A stretch of 52,554 nt of DNA from Halanaerobium saccharolyticum (GTDB lineage Bacteria > Bacillota > Halanaerobiia > Halanaerobiales > Halanaerobiaceae), in the NCBI RefSeq assembly GCF_003053565.1, contig NZ_QAXS01000024.1, positions 1 to 52,554 of the forward strand, read 5' to 3'. Of the stretch, positions 42,738 through 52,554 are shown piece by piece. Numbering within the stretch: position 1 is the stretch's first letter; every line of letters begins with the position of its first letter. Both the position numbers and the translations under genes were made by a program. The notes beneath the pieces were generated by a model that was not told the origin of the DNA, searched no databases, and saw only the letters and a list, made by a program, of their open reading frames with translations.

Positions 42738-43217
42738 TTAATCAATATCTTCTTCTAAAAAATTTAGAAAATCCTGAATTTCTTTTTTTACCTTGCTATA
42801 TTCGTTGGAAAAGTTATCTAACAAAATAGATATTTTTTTATCTGAATATTTGTTGGCATAAACATTTCTAACAATATGTCTAAAAGCCCTGTATTCATCC
42901 AGAATATCTCTACTCTCCTTAGAAATCAGAGCTGGCCTTAAGTTTTTGATTTTTAAAGCCATTTGATCCAGCAGTTCTTTATGCCAGGAGGAACCCTCTG
43001 GTATATTTTCATCTATTTCTTTTGCCACTTCCAAAAATATTTTCTCAAAGCCTGAATAGAGTCCGTGAAGATTTAGAGCAACACTATCCAGATAAAATTC
43101 ATCTCCATTAATTTTATATTTTCCCCAGACTGTTTGAATTCTATCTTTAAGCTGATCTAATTCAGTCAGTTCATCTTCAATTTTAGCGATAAAAGTTAAA
43201 ATTCCTCTTTCAGTCAT
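42738..43217 (-). CDS. HepT-like HEPN protein
   Basis: 159 residues, helical. The segment EYRAFRHIVRNVYANKY carries the Rx4-type core of the HepT-like HEPN subfamily, in which the usual ending is RHxxRNxY. It is the second gene of a pair with a minimal nucleotidyltransferase and overlaps it by 4 bases (ATGA). In MntA-HepT modules the HEPN protein is a ribonuclease toxin kept inactive by AMPylation. Active-site residues look preserved, unlike the HepT-like gene at 10961. Confidence 0.8.
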   Translation of the reverse strand: MTERGILTFIAKIEDELTELDQLKDRIQTVWGKYKINGDEFYLDSVALNLHGLYSGFEKIFLEVAKEIDENIPEGSSWHKELLDQMALKIKNLRPALISKESRDILDEYRAFRHIVRNVYANKYSDKKISILLDNFSNEYSKVKKEIQDFLNFLEEDID

Positions 43218-43555
43218 AATTCTACACCTCGCTCTTTAATTTCTTTTTTGAAAGATTCACGGCATTCCTTATAATCAAGGAGATCAACTTCAAATCCACT
43301 TAAAATGTTCATCACTTCTGCATAAGCCTTATAAAAGAATTCATCTTTAAGCCCAAAAACAGCCAGATCTACATCTGAACGCAGGTAAAACCTGTCTTGA
43401 TCCAAAACAGAACCAAATAATACCACTTTTTCAGCTTTATATTTATCTTTTAGTATTTTTGCTGCCTTTTTTGCTTTAATCAGAGCTTCCTGCCGCCGTT
43501 TTTCCTTTTCTTCCTTTTTGCTGTCTTTAAACAAAAGTGGATATTTTTTGCTCAT
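43214..43555 (-). CDS. Minimal nucleotidyltransferase, antitoxin of the HEPN pair
   Basis: 113 residues from the ATG at 43555, just after AGGTGAG and 22 bases past the SEC-C gene stop; a longer frame to 43633 would overlap that gene. The active-site signature VVLFGSVLDQDRFYLRSDVD, then LAVFG, is the GS(x)nDxD of MNT-fold enzymes. The N-terminus is a lysine-rich helix (about 15-45). Its stop overlaps the HEPN start. Likely role: AMPylating antitoxin of the HEPN protein. Confidence 0.82.
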   Translation of the reverse strand: MSKKYPLLFKDSKKEEKEKRRQEALIKAKKAAKILKDKYKAEKVVLFGSVLDQDRFYLRSDVDLAVFGLKDEFFYKAYAEVMNILSGFEVDLLDYKECRESFKKEIKERGVEL

Positions 43556-43577
43556 GATCTCACCTGCTTTCTTAAAT

Positions 43578-45449
43578 TTATCTTCCACAGCACTTTTTAT
43601 ACTTTTTTCCACTACCACAGGGACAGGGATCATTGCGTCCTACTTTTTTCTCTGTTCTGATAATTGTCCCCTCATTATTACGAGAATATTCTTCATCCTC
43701 ATCTACTGTATTAAAATCTCCGCCTGGAGCCTGACTAAAAAGATCAAAAAAATCATTATTCTTTCTGGCATCTTTTTGTTCTTTTAAATTATCCTGATAA
43801 AGTTTAAGCCGTTTCTTTTCTTCACCATGAATAATTCCTAGAATAATTAGAGTTTCTAATATATATTCAGGTGCATTTTGAATATTTGCCTCTGCCAGAT
43901 AATCATAACCGACTTTACTCCCTATTTCCCGCAGAGTTAAAACAAACATTTCATGAAAATCAAGTATACCCTGCTCCCAATATTCAATCGTTTTTTCCGC
44001 TGCCTGATCGGTTGCAAATTGCTCCAGGGCACTGCTGACAAATATATGAGTAGTTGAATCACCGGCTTCCATTCCCTGAGTCACCGTCTCCAGCTGATAA
44101 CCATCAATTTTTTCTAAAGCTTTGACAGCTTCCTCGCAGATAATATCTCCCTGTTTCTCATTAACCAGCTCAATAATTGTAGGCACTGATTTAACTGAAT
44201 TAATTTTAACCAGATAGTCAAGCATTCTGCTGATTGAAGAAGCATATCTATTATTTTGTAAATATGCAATTACTCTGTCTTCAAAAATATCTCCACTATT
44301 TAAAAAAAGATCAACTAACTCTTCCGGCAGCTTTTCTCGATCTAAAGTCATCTGCTGCCAGAGGTATTCCTGCCCTTCTTTTGCTTTTTCGAGCATTGTC
44401 TGATAATCATTATCTTCCAGAACTACTAAAAGCATTACTACCAGTTCCAAACTAAAAAATCTGACTGAGAATTTCTGTTGTATTTCTTTTTTATTATCCA
44501 GGATAAAGTTTAAAAGATAAAGCAGCCAGTAATCCTCTTCTCTCATTTTTCCTTTTTCTTTATTTAAAAATTCTAAATTAAAATTATCCAGTTCTAGTGT
44601 TTTAGTAAAACTATAGCGCTGATTTAACTCTGATATAATCTTTTCTGAAAGTTGATAAATAAACTCAAAATATTGATTGTTATGATGGAGTTTATAAAGT
44701 TCTTCTCCTAAAAATAAATCGAGCTGATTTACTCCTTTGTTATTTGGATAATAATCTTTTAAAGTTTCAATTGACTCTTCCAACGGCTGCTGTTGAAAGA
44801 AATTACGGAACAAATAACTAAACTCTTCTGCCTTAAATAAAGTATTGAATTTAGCAATAACATCTTCCTGATCAAATTTTTCTGATTTTTTTATAAGAGT
44901 TTCTAAAATAAGTTTGATATCTTTTTCATCTTTATAGGAAATCAGTGCTCCCATATAAGTTTCCATGTAAGGAAATGGAGAACTGAAATCATTGTCAAAA
45001 TATCTCAGCATCGCATATGCTTCGTCTGTCTGCAAAATCTCCAGAGCTTCTATTACTACTAAAAAAGTACTTACATTAGTTTGCCGTCCATCTATCTGTA
45101 AAAGAAGATTAACAATTCTATTTTTGTCAACTCCTTTTTGTGCCAATGCTTTGAGAATATGTGCCTGCATCTCAAAACTAATCTCAGTTTTTCCTTCTAC
45201 GAGTCCAAATAAAAAATCAGAATCAATTAGCTGCCAGTTTTCTCTTAAATATGTCATAAGAGTATACTGCAACCGCTCTATTTTTTTAATCATTTTCGGC
45301 TTAATAAAACTTTTGGTGTATTTGTATGTAAGCTGAGAATCTGGATAAAGTTTAATTAACTGTTTATAGGCCCAGTGCTGAACAAGAGGTACTTTGCTTT
45401 CACAAAATCTGCCGTAATCTTTTTTATTAAATAAAAATTCTGCCATCAT
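43578..45449 (-). CDS. Helical-repeat protein with C-terminal SEC-C motif
   Basis: 623 residues. Most of the chain is helical, resembling HEAT or similar repeats (for example [43 protein letters not shown]). The end [20 protein letters not shown] is a SEC-C zinc motif, nearly identical to that of the J-domain protein at 925. No catalytic domain is recognised. AAAGGATGGG precedes the ATG. It lies just before the nucleotidyltransferase/HEPN pair in the same direction and may be co-transcribed with it. A quality-control or ribosome-linked role, as proposed for other SEC-C proteins, is possible. Confidence 0.75.
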   Translation of the reverse strand: MMAEFLFNKKDYGRFCESKVPLVQHWAYKQLIKLYPDSQLTYKYTKSFIKPKMIKKIERLQYTLMTYLRENWQLIDSDFLFGLVEGKTEISFEMQAHILKALAQKGVDKNRIVNLLLQIDGRQTNVSTFLVVIEALEILQTDEAYAMLRYFDNDFSSPFPYMETYMGALISYKDEKDIKLILETLIKKSEKFDQEDVIAKFNTLFKAEEFSYLFRNFFQQQPLEESIETLKDYYPNNKGVNQLDLFLGEELYKLHHNNQYFEFIYQLSEKIISELNQRYSFTKTLELDNFNLEFLNKEKGKMREEDYWLLYLLNFILDNKKEIQQKFSVRFFSLELVVMLLVVLEDNDYQTMLEKAKEGQEYLWQQMTLDREKLPEELVDLFLNSGDIFEDRVIAYLQNNRYASSISRMLDYLVKINSVKSVPTIIELVNEKQGDIICEEAVKALEKIDGYQLETVTQGMEAGDSTTHIFVSSALEQFATDQAAEKTIEYWEQGILDFHEMFVLTLREIGSKVGYDYLAEANIQNAPEYILETLIILGIIHGEEKKRLKLYQDNLKEQKDARKNNDFFDLFSQAPGGDFNTVDEDEEYSRNNEGTIIRTEKKVGRNDPCPCGSGKKYKKCCGR

Positions 45450-45510
45450 TAACCCATCCTTTTATGTATTATTTTCAAGCTTAAATTTATTATATCATAT
45501 AGCTAGCAAA

Positions 45511-45539
45511 AAACCACTACCCGCGGTGGATAGTGGTTT
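45511..45539 (-). terminator. Rho-independent terminator, minus strand
   Basis: AAACCACTA (45511-45519) pairs with TAGTGGTTT (45531-45539); the minus strand continues TTTGCTAG. It follows the coiled-coil gene by 8 bases. Confidence 0.75.
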
Positions 45540-45547
45540 GGTAAATC

Positions 45548-45973
45548 TTATCCAACTTTAAAATCTGGACTATCTGTTTCGATTACTATTTTATGTCTGT
45601 GATGATAAAATTCTTCTTCTAATTTATTTTGCCTTTTTTCAGTACCCTCAAGGTTAGCCATTTTCAAATCAAGCTGATCCAACTTGGCTCCATGTGTCTC
45701 AGTCCTAGCAAGTAAAGTTCTAATCATATCAGTATTTTCTTTAAGTTGCGGCTTCATTTCAGCTACATCAGTCTTTAATATTGATACATCAGTCTTTAGT
45801 AAAGAGACATCATCTTTCAAACCTGATACATCATTCTTTAGTGAAGAAACATCACTTTTTAATGAAGAAACATCACCTTTAAGTGATGACACATCATCCT
45901 TAACCCCAGATATTTCTTCTCGAACTATCTGCCTGATACCATCTAAAAGCTCCTGATCCAAAGTTAACACCAC
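45548..45973 (-). CDS. Heptad-repeat coiled-coil protein
   Basis: 141 residues. Residues 27-75 are seven tandem heptads of the form DVSSLKx (DVSSLKG, DVSSLKS, DVSSLKN, DVSGLKD, DVSLLKT, DVSILKT, DVAEMKP), a near-perfect parallel coiled coil. Then comes another helix and a tail YHHRHKIVIETDSPDFKVG. No signal peptide. Similar proteins with variable heptad number occur in mobile islands; function unknown. The start is uncertain: GTG at 45973 or 45970, or TTG at 45961, which is best placed behind AGGTGG. Confidence 0.65.
   Translation of the reverse strand: MVLTLDQELLDGIRQIVREEISGVKDDVSSLKGDVSSLKSDVSSLKNDVSGLKDDVSLLKTDVSILKTDVAEMKPQLKENTDMIRTLLARTETHGAKLDQLDLKMANLEGTEKRQNKLEEEFYHHRHKIVIETDSPDFKVG
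45749..45895 (-). repeat. 21-bp minisatellite coding for seven heptads
   Basis: Seven tandem 21-base units, with GATGTNTCNNNNTTAAAG as the rough consensus on the minus strand, encode DVSxLKx. Units in the middle differ by only a few bases, so copy number could change by slippage without breaking the frame. Confidence 0.85.
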
Positions 45974-46069
45974 CTATCTCTTAATCATTTCCATGAGCGG
46001 CATCTATTTTTTTAATAAATTACTCTTATCATTCGACTTCACTTAATTTCTATTATTACCCTACTTTAG

Positions 46070-46110
46070 CCGAGAAAGCCTCGCTCATGTTAATGGGCGG
46101 GGAGGATGTC
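46070..46110 (+). other. Possible right-end hairpin of an IS200/IS605-type element
   Basis: CCTCGCTCAT (46079-46088) pairs with ATGGGCGGGG (46093-46102), 10 bp with two G-T pairs and a GTTA loop, in AGCCTCGCTC...GGGGAGGATGTC. Hairpins of this form end many TnpB-bearing IS605 elements and their omega RNA. No tnpA or tnpB is present, so at most it is a remnant. The rest of 45974-46177 shows nothing else. Confidence 0.35.
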
Positions 46111-46177
46111 AATACTTAAATTATACCACAAGAGGTGGTGTAAATAAAGAAAATATAACTTTGTGAATCATTACTCT

Positions 46178-47677
46178 TTAACCTGGTTCAAAACCGCAGT
46201 TTTGAACCAGGTACAAATCTACTTCTCGCGCTGCTTTCCGGCCCTCATCAATGGCGTTAACCACCAGACTCTGGCCGCGGCGCATATCACCGGCAGCAAA
46301 TACTCCGTTAAGGTTAGTTTTAAAGTCTCCATAGTCTGCTTTAACATTGGAGCGATTGTCCTGCTCCAGTCCTGAGGACTCAATCAGAGTTTCCTCCGGG
46401 CCTAAAAAACCCATTGCAATCAGAATTAAATCTGCAGACCAGACTTTTTCGGTGCCTGCTTTTTCGACTGGAGTAAAGCGTCCGTTTTCATCTTTTTCCC
46501 AGCTAATTTTAACAGTTCTGACTCCAGTGACAGCTTTTTGACCGGAATCATTTTCGGCAGTCAGGATATCTTTGGTCATAATTAGAAATTCTCTTGGATC
46601 AGAACCAAAAAGTTCGATTGCCTCTTCCTGGCCGTAGTCCACCTTCAGCGTTTTTGGCCACTCCGGCCAGGGATTATCTGCCTGCCGCTCATCTGGTGAT
46701 TTGGGCATAATCTCAAACTGATTGACAGTTTTAGCTCCCTGCCTGATTGCAGTTGCCACACAGTCAGTCCCGGTATCTCCACCACCAATTACAATTACAT
46801 CCTTAGCTTCTGCTGAAATATAGTCTTCATTTTGGTCACCTAAGATTCTCTTAGTATTGGCTTTTAGATAGTCAACAGCAAAGTGAACTCCCTCTGCCGC
46901 GCGACCTGGAACCTCAAGGTCGCGGGGTTTGGTAGCCCCTCCGGTGAGGACCACCGCGTCGAACCCACGTTGGAGTTCTTCTAAACTCAGATCACTGCCG
47001 ATTTCTGTGCCAGTTATAAACTCTACTCCTTCGGCCTCCATGAGCTTCAGGCGGCGCTTGAGTACCTTTTCTTTATCTAGTTTCATATTGGGAATACCGT
47101 AAACCAAAAGGCCGCCGATTCTATCCTGGCGCTCATAAACAGTCACTTTGTGTCCCAGCTTATTTAGCTGATCAGCCGCTGCCAGTCCGGCCGGGCCAGA
47201 ACCAACCACTGCTGCTGATTTTCCTGTTCTTTTTTCTGGCGGCTCCGGCTGAATCCAGCCCTCAGCAAAAGCCTTTTCTATAATCTGATATTCATTGGCC
47301 TTGATGGTCACTGCCGGGTCATTTAAACCCACTGTACAGGAGCCCTCACAGGGCGCGGGGCAGACTCGTCCCGTAAATTCGGGAAAATTATTGGTCTTTA
47401 AAAGCCTTCTAACCGCTTCCTCCCATTTGTTTTTATAGATTAAATCATTCCACTCCGGAATCAGGTTATTAACCGGACAACCGGAAACCATACCACCAAT
47501 CTCCAGGCCGCTGTGACAGAAGGGGATACCACATTCCATGCAGCGGGCTCCCTGAATTTTAGCAGCTTCTTCGCTAAACTTATTCTTAAATTCCTGCCAG
47601 TCTTTTATTCTCTCTTTTGGGGAGCGCTCTTTCGGTACTTCCCGCTTATATTCCATAAATCCTGTTGCTTTACCCAT
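46178..47677 (-). CDS. gltD: Glutamate synthase small subunit GltD
   Basis: 499 residues. The N-terminal Fe-S domain has [12 protein letters not shown] and [15 protein letters not shown] binding is at [14 protein letters not shown] near 158, and the NADPH site at [15 protein letters not shown] near 300. The end [20 protein letters not shown] is typical. It passes electrons from NADPH to GltB for glutamate formation from glutamine and 2-oxoglutarate. It follows gltB by 18 bases. Its last ten residues (VQNCGFEPG after YL) are coded by a perfect 32-bp palindrome, so the C-terminus differs from the usual end. Confidence 0.96.
   Translation of the reverse strand: MGKATGFMEYKREVPKERSPKERIKDWQEFKNKFSEEAAKIQGARCMECGIPFCHSGLEIGGMVSGCPVNNLIPEWNDLIYKNKWEEAVRRLLKTNNFPEFTGRVCPAPCEGSCTVGLNDPAVTIKANEYQIIEKAFAEGWIQPEPPEKRTGKSAAVVGSGPAGLAAADQLNKLGHKVTVYERQDRIGGLLVYGIPNMKLDKEKVLKRRLKLMEAEGVEFITGTEIGSDLSLEELQRGFDAVVLTGGATKPRDLEVPGRAAEGVHFAVDYLKANTKRILGDQNEDYISAEAKDVIVIGGGDTGTDCVATAIRQGAKTVNQFEIMPKSPDERQADNPWPEWPKTLKVDYGQEEAIELFGSDPREFLIMTKDILTAENDSGQKAVTGVRTVKISWEKDENGRFTPVEKAGTEKVWSADLILIAMGFLGPEETLIESSGLEQDNRSNVKADYGDFKTNLNGVFAAGDMRRGQSLVVNAIDEGRKAAREVDLYLVQNCGFEPG
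46181..46212. repeat. Perfect 32-bp palindrome at the gltD 3' end
   Basis: ACCTGGTTCAAAAC (46181-46194), CGCA, GTTTTGAACCAGGT (46199-46212): a 14-bp perfect stem lying inside the coding sequence, just before the stop. No T-run follows on either strand, so it is not a standard terminator. Confidence 0.9.
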
Positions 47678-47695
47678 TTTATCTCCTCCTCTGTC

Positions 47696-50600
47696 CTAAT
47701 TTCCGCTGACTCGAGCTTTGTCATGAGCATTTTCCTCAAAAGCCTTCATCAGAGCAGCATCTTTTTTAAGTCCCTGGGCCTCAAATTCAGCAATCGCATT
47801 AATCATCCGCTGATAGTCGCGGGGCATAACCCGAATGAATTTCTCCTTGTAGTCGAGCCAGTTATTTAAAATTTCAGCTGCCCGGTCACTGCCGGTATAT
47901 TTTAAATGCTCTTCAACCATTTCTTTAACAACTGCTTCGTCTTCAGTTTCAGTTAAATAATCAAGTTCAACCATCTCTCCATTTACTTTATCTTTAAAGT
48001 CAGCTTCCTGGTCAAAGACATAGGCGGTTCCCCCGGTCATGCCGGCAGCAAAATTGCGGCCCACCTGACCGAGGACAACAACCCTGCCTCCTGTCATGTA
48101 TTCACAGCCGTGGTCTCCCAGGCCTTCAACAACAGCATTGACTCCACTGTTGCGGACACAGAAACGCTCACCAGCCTTTCCTTCGATATAGGCTTCACCG
48201 GAGGTTGCTCCAAAAAAGGCCACATTACCGATGATAATATTTTCTTCAGCCTTAAATTTAGAGCTCTCTGATTTCTCAACAATTACCTTAGCTCCGGAGA
48301 GTCCCTTGCCCAGATAATCGTTGCTGTCTCCTTTAAGCCTAAAAGTTACACCCTGAGGCAGAAAGGCAGCAAAGCTCTGACCGGCTGAGCCTGTGAAGTT
48401 GAGTTGAATTGTATCTTCTTTCAGTCCCTCAGCTCCGTAGCGCTTTGTGATCTCACTACCCAGGATTGTTCCGACAACCCGGTCTGTATTTTTTATCTTG
48501 AGATCTTTTTCTAAGCGGAAGCCATTTTCTACTGACTCTTTTGTCAGCTCCAGCAGCTCTCTTAAGTCCAGACTTTTTTCCAGGCCGTGGTCCTGCTTCT
48601 GCTGGCAGTAAACTGCCTTTTCTTTAGCCTGTTCTGGTTGATATAAAATGGAAGCATAATCAAGTCCTTTAGCTTTCCAGTGTTCTCTGCTTTTATCCTG
48701 CTTTAACTTATCAACTCTTCCGACCAGTTCATTAACCGAGCGGAAACCTAAAGCTGCCAGCTCCCGGCGAAAATCTTCTGCCATAAAGCGCATAAAGTTA
48801 ACCACATGCTCCGGCTTACCCTGAAACTTCTTCCTGAGTTCCGGGTCCTGAGTTGCAACTCCCACCGGACAGGTATTTTTACTGCAGACCCGCATCATCA
48901 CACAGCCTAAAGCAACCAGGGGAGTTGTCGCAAAACCATATTCTTCTGCTCCCAGCATTGCTGCCACTGCCAGATCCTTTCCGGTCATTATCTTCCCATC
49001 TGTCTCTAAAGTAACTCGATCTCTTAAGTCATTTAAAACCAGTGTCTGGTGGGTCTCAGCCAGGCCAAGCTCCCAGGGCAGTCCGGCGTGGCGGATACTG
49101 GTTCTTGGTGAAGCTCCTGTACCACCATCATAACCGCTGATTAAAATCACATCTGCCTTACCTTTGGCTACTCCGGCTGCAACTGTTCCCACTCCAACCT
49201 CAGATACCAGCTTAACATTGATCCGGGCCTCCCGATTGGCATTTTTTAAATCGTGTATCAGCTGAGCCAGATCTTCAATCGAATAGATATCATGGTGAGG
49301 AGGTGGTGAAATAAGTCCTACTCCGGGAGTTGTACCTCTGGTTTCTGCAATCCAGGGATAAGCCTTTTTACCCGGCAGCTGTCCACCTTCACCGGGTTTT
49401 GCTCCCTGGGCCATCTTAATCTGAATCTCCTGTGCATTGACAAGGTAGTGAGAATTAACGCCAAAGCGGCCGGAGGCAACCTGTTTAATAGCACTGCTCC
49501 TTAAATCTCCATTTTGATCAACGGTAAAGCGCTCCGGATTTTCTCCACCTTCTCCGGTGTTACTCTTGCCGCCAATTCTATTCATCGCAATTGCCAGGGC
49601 CTCGTGGGCTTCCTGACTGATCGAGCCGTAGGACATGGCTCCCGTTTTAAAGCGCTTCATAATCTCTGCTGCCGGCTCAACTTCCTCTAGAGGAATCGGC
49701 TCCGGCTGGTATTCAGGTTCTAAAAGTCCCCTTAAGGTCAGCATTTTAGTACTCTGATTATTTATCTTGGCTCTGTATTCTTTAAATAGCTGATAATTAT
49801 CTTCTCTCACTGCCCGCTGCAGCAGGTAAATAGTCTCCGGATCATAGAGGTGTTCTTCTCCATCCTTCCGCCAGCTAAAATTACCGCCGGGCTCAAGGGT
49901 TTCCTTTTCAACTTTAATTCCCTTAAAGGCACTGTCGTGGCGCATGATGCTTTCTTTTTCAATCTCTTCGATGCCGATTCCACCAATCCGGGAAGCTGTG
50001 CGGCAGAAGTATTTATCGATAACTTGCTCAGAAATTCCAATTGCCTCAAAAATCTGGGCTCCGCGGTAGCTCTGGACTGTAGAAATTCCCATCTTGGCCA
50101 TTACTTTTACAACACCCTTGACAGCGGCTTTAATATATTTCTGCTTAGCCTCTTCTTTAGTTATTTCTAAATGACCCTTTTCAACCAGCTCCTCCAGACT
50201 TGCAAAGGCAAGATAGGGGTTGACGGCATCCAGGCCATAACCAATTAAGACTGAAAAATGATGAACTTCTTTCGGCTCACCTGATTCTAAAACCAGACTG
50301 AGCTCTGTCCTCAGACCCTTTTCAATTAAATAATGGTGGAGGCCGCTGACTGCCAGCAGGGCTGGCACAGCTACTTTGCTGCCATTTACTCCCCGGTCAG
50401 ATAAAATTAAAATATTTACTCCTTCAGCAATCAATTCCTCAGCCTCTTTAAATAGCTCTTCCATTCTCATTTCGAGGCTCTCTTTTTCTTTATCAAAGAC
50501 TATCTCCAGAGTTGCTGTTTTAAAACCGGGCTGGTCCATTTCTTTGATCAGCTCCAGCTCCTCATTGCTCAGCAGAGGGTGCTCCAACTCCAGCTGGCGG

Positions 50601-52318
50601 CAGCTTTTAGCATCAGGCCCTAATAAATTGCCTTCTGAACCTAAAAAGGTATTGGTAGCAGTAATCAGCTTTTCTCTAATCGAATCAATGGGAGGGTTTG
50701 TTACCTGAGCAAAGCGCTGCTTAAAGTAATTGTATAAAAGCTGCGGCTGGTCAGATAAAACTGCCAGGGAAGCATCATTTCCCATCGAGCCAATTGGATC
50801 GACTCCATCCCGGGCCATCGGAATTAAAATCTTCTGCAGGTCCTCATAACTGTAGCCGAAACTCTTCTGCAGTTTGACCAGGCCACTGGATTTTGAATCC
50901 GTCGCGTTTATTGCTGTCTCTTTTTTAGCAGGCGACTGATTTTTTGAAGCTTCTATTTTTAAATCTTTCAATTCTATCAGCTCTTCTTTTAGCCATTTTC
51001 CGTAGGGCTCTGCTGCTGCAATCTCTGCTTTCAGTTCCTGGTCATTAATTATTCTTCCTTTTTCCGTATCTAAAAGCAGCATTTTACCTGGCTCCAGGCG
51101 CTGTTTGCTGACAACTTTCTCCTCCGGCAGCTCAAGTACACCGACCTCTGATGATAAAATTAAGAGATCATCATCTGTCAGATAATAGCGGGAAGGACGA
51201 AGACCATTGCGGTCCAGCACAGCTCCCACCTGGGTACCGTCAGTAAAGGCCATTGCGGCCGGGCCATCCCAGGCTTCCATAATCGTACTGTGGTAATGAT
51301 AAAAGTCGCGCTTCTTTTTTTCCATCTCTTCGTTGTGCTCCCAGGGCTCTGGAATCATCATCATCACCGAATGAGCCAGTGAGCGACCGTTTAAAGCTAA
51401 AAACTCCAAAACATTATCAAAACGCGCTGAATCACTGCCTTCAGGAGCAATAACCGGCAGCAGCTCTTTTAAATCATCGCTGAAAATATCACTGGCAAAG
51501 ATTCCTTCCCGGGCCCGCATCCAGTTTTGATTACCCAGCATGGTATTGATCTCACCATTGTGGATTAGATAGCGATTGGGATGAGCCCTTTCCCAGGAGG
51601 GAAAGGTATTGGTGCTAAAGCGTGAATGCACTAAGGCAATCGCAGTTTTAAGCTCCGGCTGACTTAAATCCGGGAAAAATCCTTCCAGCTGCCCGGGAGT
51701 TAACATTCCCTTATAGACTAAGGTGCGGCTGGAGAGAGAGGCAAAATAGAGCTCTCCTTTATACTCCGAGTTACGAATCTTATTTTCAATTTTTTTGCGG
51801 ATCAAATATAATTTGCGTTCAAAATCTATTCCCTGCTCTACTTCTTTAGACTTCTCAATAAAAATTTGATAAAAATCTGGCATAACTTCTAAGGCTGATT
51901 TTCCTATTTCTGCTGTCTGAACGGGAACTTTCCGCCAGCCAATAAGTTTTTGTCCTGTTTCTTCTACAACTTCTTTAACAATTGCCTGAACTTTTTCTCG
52001 CTTCTCTTCTTCTCGGGGCAGAAAAACCATTCCTGCTCCATATTCTCCTTTTTCTGGGAGAGATACTCCCTCAGTCTCCATCTGCTGCCTCAAAAAGCTG
52101 TCAGGAAGCTGAATTAGGATACCGGCACCATCACCAGTATTCTCTTCACTACCACTTGCTCCCCGGTGGCTTAAATTGACCAGGACTTCTAAGGCCTGCT
52201 CAACTATCTGATGCGACTTTCTACCTTTAATATGGCTTACAAATCCCATACCACAGGCATCATGTTCAAATTCTGGACTGTACAATCCCTGCTTCTCAGG
52301 CATCTTTGTAAAAGTCAT
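47696..52318 (-). CDS. gltB: Glutamate synthase large subunit GltB
   Basis: About 1540 residues from the ATG at 52318, 9 bases after AAGGA; an in-frame ATG at 52327 abuts that site. Class II glutaminase domain first: the nucleophile cysteine lies in [11 protein letters not shown] and is exposed by removing about 21 residues. The central and FMN synthase domains follow ([38 protein letters not shown]), then the 3Fe-4S cysteines in [15 protein letters not shown] and the GXGXG-type beta-helix tail ([13 protein letters not shown]). It makes glutamate from glutamine and 2-oxoglutarate with GltD; glutamate is also a likely compatible solute in salt. Confidence 0.97.
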   Translation of the reverse strand: MTFTKMPEKQGLYSPEFEHDACGMGFVSHIKGRKSHQIVEQALEVLVNLSHRGASGSEENTGDGAGILIQLPDSFLRQQMETEGVSLPEKGEYGAGMVFLPREEEKREKVQAIVKEVVEETGQKLIGWRKVPVQTAEIGKSALEVMPDFYQIFIEKSKEVEQGIDFERKLYLIRKKIENKIRNSEYKGELYFASLSSRTLVYKGMLTPGQLEGFFPDLSQPELKTAIALVHSRFSTNTFPSWERAHPNRYLIHNGEINTMLGNQNWMRAREGIFASDIFSDDLKELLPVIAPEGSDSARFDNVLEFLALNGRSLAHSVMMMIPEPWEHNEEMEKKKRDFYHYHSTIMEAWDGPAAMAFTDGTQVGAVLDRNGLRPSRYYLTDDDLLILSSEVGVLELPEEKVVSKQRLEPGKMLLLDTEKGRIINDQELKAEIAAAEPYGKWLKEELIELKDLKIEASKNQSPAKKETAINATDSKSSGLVKLQKSFGYSYEDLQKILIPMARDGVDPIGSMGNDASLAVLSDQPQLLYNYFKQRFAQVTNPPIDSIREKLITATNTFLGSEGNLLGPDAKSCRQLELEHPLLSNEELELIKEMDQPGFKTATLEIVFDKEKESLEMRMEELFKEAEELIAEGVNILILSDRGVNGSKVAVPALLAVSGLHHYLIEKGLRTELSLVLESGEPKEVHHFSVLIGYGLDAVNPYLAFASLEELVEKGHLEITKEEAKQKYIKAAVKGVVKVMAKMGISTVQSYRGAQIFEAIGISEQVIDKYFCRTASRIGGIGIEEIEKESIMRHDSAFKGIKVEKETLEPGGNFSWRKDGEEHLYDPETIYLLQRAVREDNYQLFKEYRAKINNQSTKMLTLRGLLEPEYQPEPIPLEEVEPAAEIMKRFKTGAMSYGSISQEAHEALAIAMNRIGGKSNTGEGGENPERFTVDQNGDLRSSAIKQVASGRFGVNSHYLVNAQEIQIKMAQGAKPGEGGQLPGKKAYPWIAETRGTTPGVGLISPPPHHDIYSIEDLAQLIHDLKNANREARINVKLVSEVGVGTVAAGVAKGKADVILISGYDGGTGASPRTSIRHAGLPWELGLAETHQTLVLNDLRDRVTLETDGKIMTGKDLAVAAMLGAEEYGFATTPLVALGCVMMRVCSKNTCPVGVATQDPELRKKFQGKPEHVVNFMRFMAEDFRRELAALGFRSVNELVGRVDKLKQDKSREHWKAKGLDYASILYQPEQAKEKAVYCQQKQDHGLEKSLDLRELLELTKESVENGFRLEKDLKIKNTDRVVGTILGSEITKRYGAEGLKEDTIQLNFTGSAGQSFAAFLPQGVTFRLKGDSNDYLGKGLSGAKVIVEKSESSKFKAEENIIIGNVAFFGATSGEAYIEGKAGERFCVRNSGVNAVVEGLGDHGCEYMTGGRVVVLGQVGRNFAAGMTGGTAYVFDQEADFKDKVNGEMVELDYLTETEDEAVVKEMVEEHLKYTGSDRAAEILNNWLDYKEKFIRVMPRDYQRMINAIAEFEAQGLKKDAALMKAFEENAHDKARVSGN

Positions 52319-52398
52319 ATAAATCATTCCTTCTCTCTTAAATTAGTTTGTGCTTAATTTCTCTTAAACCAGGTCCAAATATATAAAATATCACTAGC

Positions 52399-52427
52399 AT
52401 TGCATAAAAATATTTAAGAAAAGTCAA
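52399..52427 (-). promoter_or_regulatory. Predicted gltBD promoter
   Basis: Minus strand TTGACT (52422-52427), 17 bases, TGCAAT (52399-52404), with a leader of about 75 bases before gltB. The -35 is strong and the -10 fair, as expected of an activated promoter. Confidence 0.5.
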
Positions 52428-52449
52428 GTTCGATTTTTAGCGAAAATAC

Positions 52450-52510
52450 TTGCTTAAATTAGAAAAACTCCTTATAATTGGGATTAGGATAGTCTTTGTC
52501 CAAATCCCAA
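52450..52510 (+). promoter_or_regulatory. Divergent promoter with an inverted repeat
   Basis: TTGCTT (52450-52455), 17 bases, TATAAT (52473-52478). An 8-bp inverted repeat TTGGGATT/AATCCCAA (52478-52485 and 52503-52510) starts at the -10 and covers the likely transcription start. It could be an operator or a 5' stem-loop. Confidence 0.55.
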
Positions 52511-52529
52511 AAAATAAGGAGCATATACT

Positions 52530-52554
52530 ATGGACAAAGATATCACAGAAACCA
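52530..52554 (+). CDS. Start of a divergent gene, cut by the window end
   Basis: ATG at 52530 preceded by AAGGAG (52517-52522) and a strong promoter; only MDKDITET is visible, so the product cannot be named. Its place divergent from gltB is where a glutamate-synthase regulator or a related nitrogen gene often lies, but nothing in these eight residues shows this. Confidence 0.55.

Overview
The window looks like a low-GC, anaerobic Firmicute, most probably a halophilic member of the Halanaerobiales. This is inferred from AT-rich DNA, strong AGGAGG-type ribosome binding sites, the Firmicute flagellar order flgM-flgN-flgK-flgL-flagellin-flaG-fliD, and several AAA-ATPase/PD-(D/E)XK and Rpn-type nuclease genes. 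No tRNA, rRNA or CRISPR array was seen. Most genes are on the minus strand.

Left part (1-12.8 kb) is an accessory region. It holds a VapBC pair, a non-canonical Hsp70 operon (GrpE-like, Hsp70, J-domain/SEC-C protein) led by a hybrid antitoxin remnant, an RHH/PIN pair, a frameshifted Fic gene, a nucleotidyltransferase plus winged-helix pair, an AAA/nuclease-like gene with a decayed nuclease, an orphan UPF0175 antitoxin, a HepT-like protein without its catalytic motif, a second RHH/PIN pair with a clear operator, and a minimal tyrosine recombinase.

From 12.8 to 22.4 kb there is a PhoB/PhoR-like two-component system with an exported nucleotidase_C/LysM protein, a small acidic exported protein, AhpC peroxiredoxin, an intact AAA/PD-(D/E)XK gene, and an IS110-family element with a frameshifted transposase. 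Its long upstream non-coding end, closed by a 15-bp inverted repeat, is a bridge-RNA candidate.

From 22.4 to 37.4 kb lies a sugar-nucleotide and glycosyltransferase cluster next to flagellar filament genes. RfbA, RfbB, a VioA-like aminotransferase and a left-handed-helix acyltransferase should make a dTDP-4-acylamino-4,6-dideoxyhexose. A 1397-residue protein joins a GT2 domain, TPRs, a WecF-like (GT56) domain and a sulfotransferase. The location suggests flagellin or surface glycosylation. The flagellin leader has three hairpins, one with a near-consensus CsrA site in its loop.

From 37.5 to 46.2 kb is a second accessory stretch: an unknown two-gene locus whose second gene is a frameshifted PD-(D/E)XK-like nuclease, a chemoreceptor remnant, an Rpn-family nuclease gene beside a large nested palindrome with direct repeats, cheV, a nucleotidyltransferase/HEPN pair, a HEAT-like/SEC-C protein, a heptad-repeat coiled-coil protein and a possible IS605-type end. 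The right end (46.2-52.5 kb) is the gltB-gltD glutamate synthase operon and the first codons of a divergent gene.

Three genes (fic, the IS110 transposase and the PD-(D/E)XK gene) are each broken by one base within or beside a short homopolymer. This could be real decay or sequence error.
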